Position numbers and translations under genes: made by a program
In this document: in pieces, positions 63,111-64,000 of the stretch
Position numbering within the stretch: position 1 is the first letter of the stretch
Layout: every line of letters starts with the position of its first letter
The notes under the pieces: model-generated
Told to the model about the DNA's origin: nothing
The model's database searches: none
What the model saw: the letters and a program-made list of their open reading frames with translations, nothing else
Assembly: GCA_963922205.1 (NCBI GenBank)
Contig: CAWUHX010000252.1
Span: forward strand, 62,001-126,000
DNA length: 64,000 nt
Source: Romanomermis culicivorax
Taxonomy: Eukaryota; Nematoda; Enoplea; Mermithida; Mermithidae
Reading direction: 5' to 3'

Positions 63111-64000
63111 ATTTAATAACATCTAACTTTCATACTATACTTTTAAGGTCGGATAGGGTCGCTAGCATAGTTTTTTCGCAGAGACCCTATCGTTATTTGG
63201 CGAAAGAAGTCAAAATTTTTTTCGCCAATTTGACCACATTATTTTTTCCACTTAAAAATGCCACCATATGCTTTATTTATGCATTTTTGAGCTTTTCTGA
63301 ACATATATTGCTTCTTCAATTCGTAATTTATCAGAAATTGAGAGAAAACAAAAAACTTTCATTTTTGCATCAGATTATGGTAAGACTTTATCAAAATTCA
63401 TAGTAACAGGTTAGCATAAAACCAAAGCGAGGAAAACCTAAATTGTATAAACATTCGACGGCTGGCATATCTATGCTTGGCTAAAATGAAAAATCATAAA
63501 CTGCATATGAATCATTCTTTCTAAAAATTTTCGATCCCGATAGTTTAGAACCCTGGATGATCAATCTTTTCAGGACGATTTCGTGATTTAAAATTTGATT
63601 TTTCCGGCCTAATGATGTTTATGCATGAACTATTTCCGGATGTTTTCAATATTCTAACCAGCTAAAAAATTAGCTTGAAGTCAACGATGTTTCATAAATT
63701 TGGACGAAAAACAAAATTCTTAAATAGACCTCCGACGCAAAGGACAAAATTTTTCTTGCACTTTTGATAATAGAACGCTGGAAAATGAATTTTTTCGACA
63801 TTCATTTCCTTGATAAGTGGTCTAATTTTTCATTCAATTCTATCATTTTTCATAGCCGGAGAAAATGCAAAATATCATATTGAAAGAATGCCAATTAAAT
63901 TCGTAAAATTGGAAAAGCAACCAAAAATTTAGATTATTCGACAGCAGTATCTGTCACTTTCCTAAACTGATGCCGTTCCAATCATTCGCCAAAAGTAAAA
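63111..64000. other. Gene-free AT-rich end of window
   Basis: Weak repeats related to families Y and X (for example an ACGCTGGAAAATGAA-type motif at about 63,775) are present. No gene was recognised. Confidence 0.35.

Overview
The window is AT-rich animal nuclear DNA, probably from a nematode or a similar invertebrate. It holds six recognisable host protein-coding genes, all on the minus strand, separated and interrupted by a dense layer of transposable elements. The host genes have canonical GT-AG introns, many only 50-200 nt long. Two short-gap gene strings and AG splice-acceptor-like sites just upstream of most ATGs resemble nematode operons and outrons, but this is inference. No prokaryotic features, tRNA, rRNA or CRISPR array were seen.

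Host genes, reading right to left as transcribed: a small membrane protein resembling MANBAL/UPF0239 (50,841-50,626) followed after 115 bp by PIGS, a GPI-transamidase subunit (50,510-48,146, 4 exons, 545 aa); a CRIP-type single-LIM protein (44,664-35,803, 4 exons, 83 aa, with one 8.5 kb intron); the spliceosomal protein MFAP1 (24,006-8,409, 11 exons, 481 aa, with a 10.9 kb intron 3); ABHD10 (8,157-6,087, 3 exons, 265 aa); and the first three exons of a NUDT13/NUDT12-like NADH pyrophosphatase (4,410-3,013, continuing toward or beyond the left edge). MFAP1, ABHD10 and the NUDT gene form a tight string once a 1.47 kb MITE in the second gap is discounted. For five genes the exon joins were checked by hand and every reading frame closes.

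Mobile DNA fills nearly everything else. MFAP1 intron 3 contains a complete 7.65 kb LTR retrotransposon (11,740-19,387; LTRs 623 and 621 bp; TTTT target duplication; an unoccupied related site at 26,941). Its minus-strand coding region has a zinc-knuckle stub, RNase H and integrase but no recognisable reverse transcriptase. In the env position it carries an intact 513-aa DEDDy 3'-5' exonuclease ORF. The long CRIP intron contains elements whose inverted ends are arrays of 14-17 bp units; one has a perfect 9-bp target duplication, and a neighbouring one encloses degenerate FLYWCH-like reading frames, which points to Mutator-like transposons. Several hAT-type MITE families with 8-bp target duplications, a Harbinger-like MITE with TAA duplications, a Tigger/pogo remnant with TA duplications and a TIR element with a 2 kb T-rich core account for much of the remainder. 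Between 56.5 and 63 kb these are nested several layers deep.

The best candidates for something undescribed are the exonuclease-bearing LTR element with exon-like blocks on its opposite strand, the group of iterated-end inverted-repeat elements with different unit sequences, and a recurrent GC palindrome module shared by otherwise distinct AT-rich repeat families.
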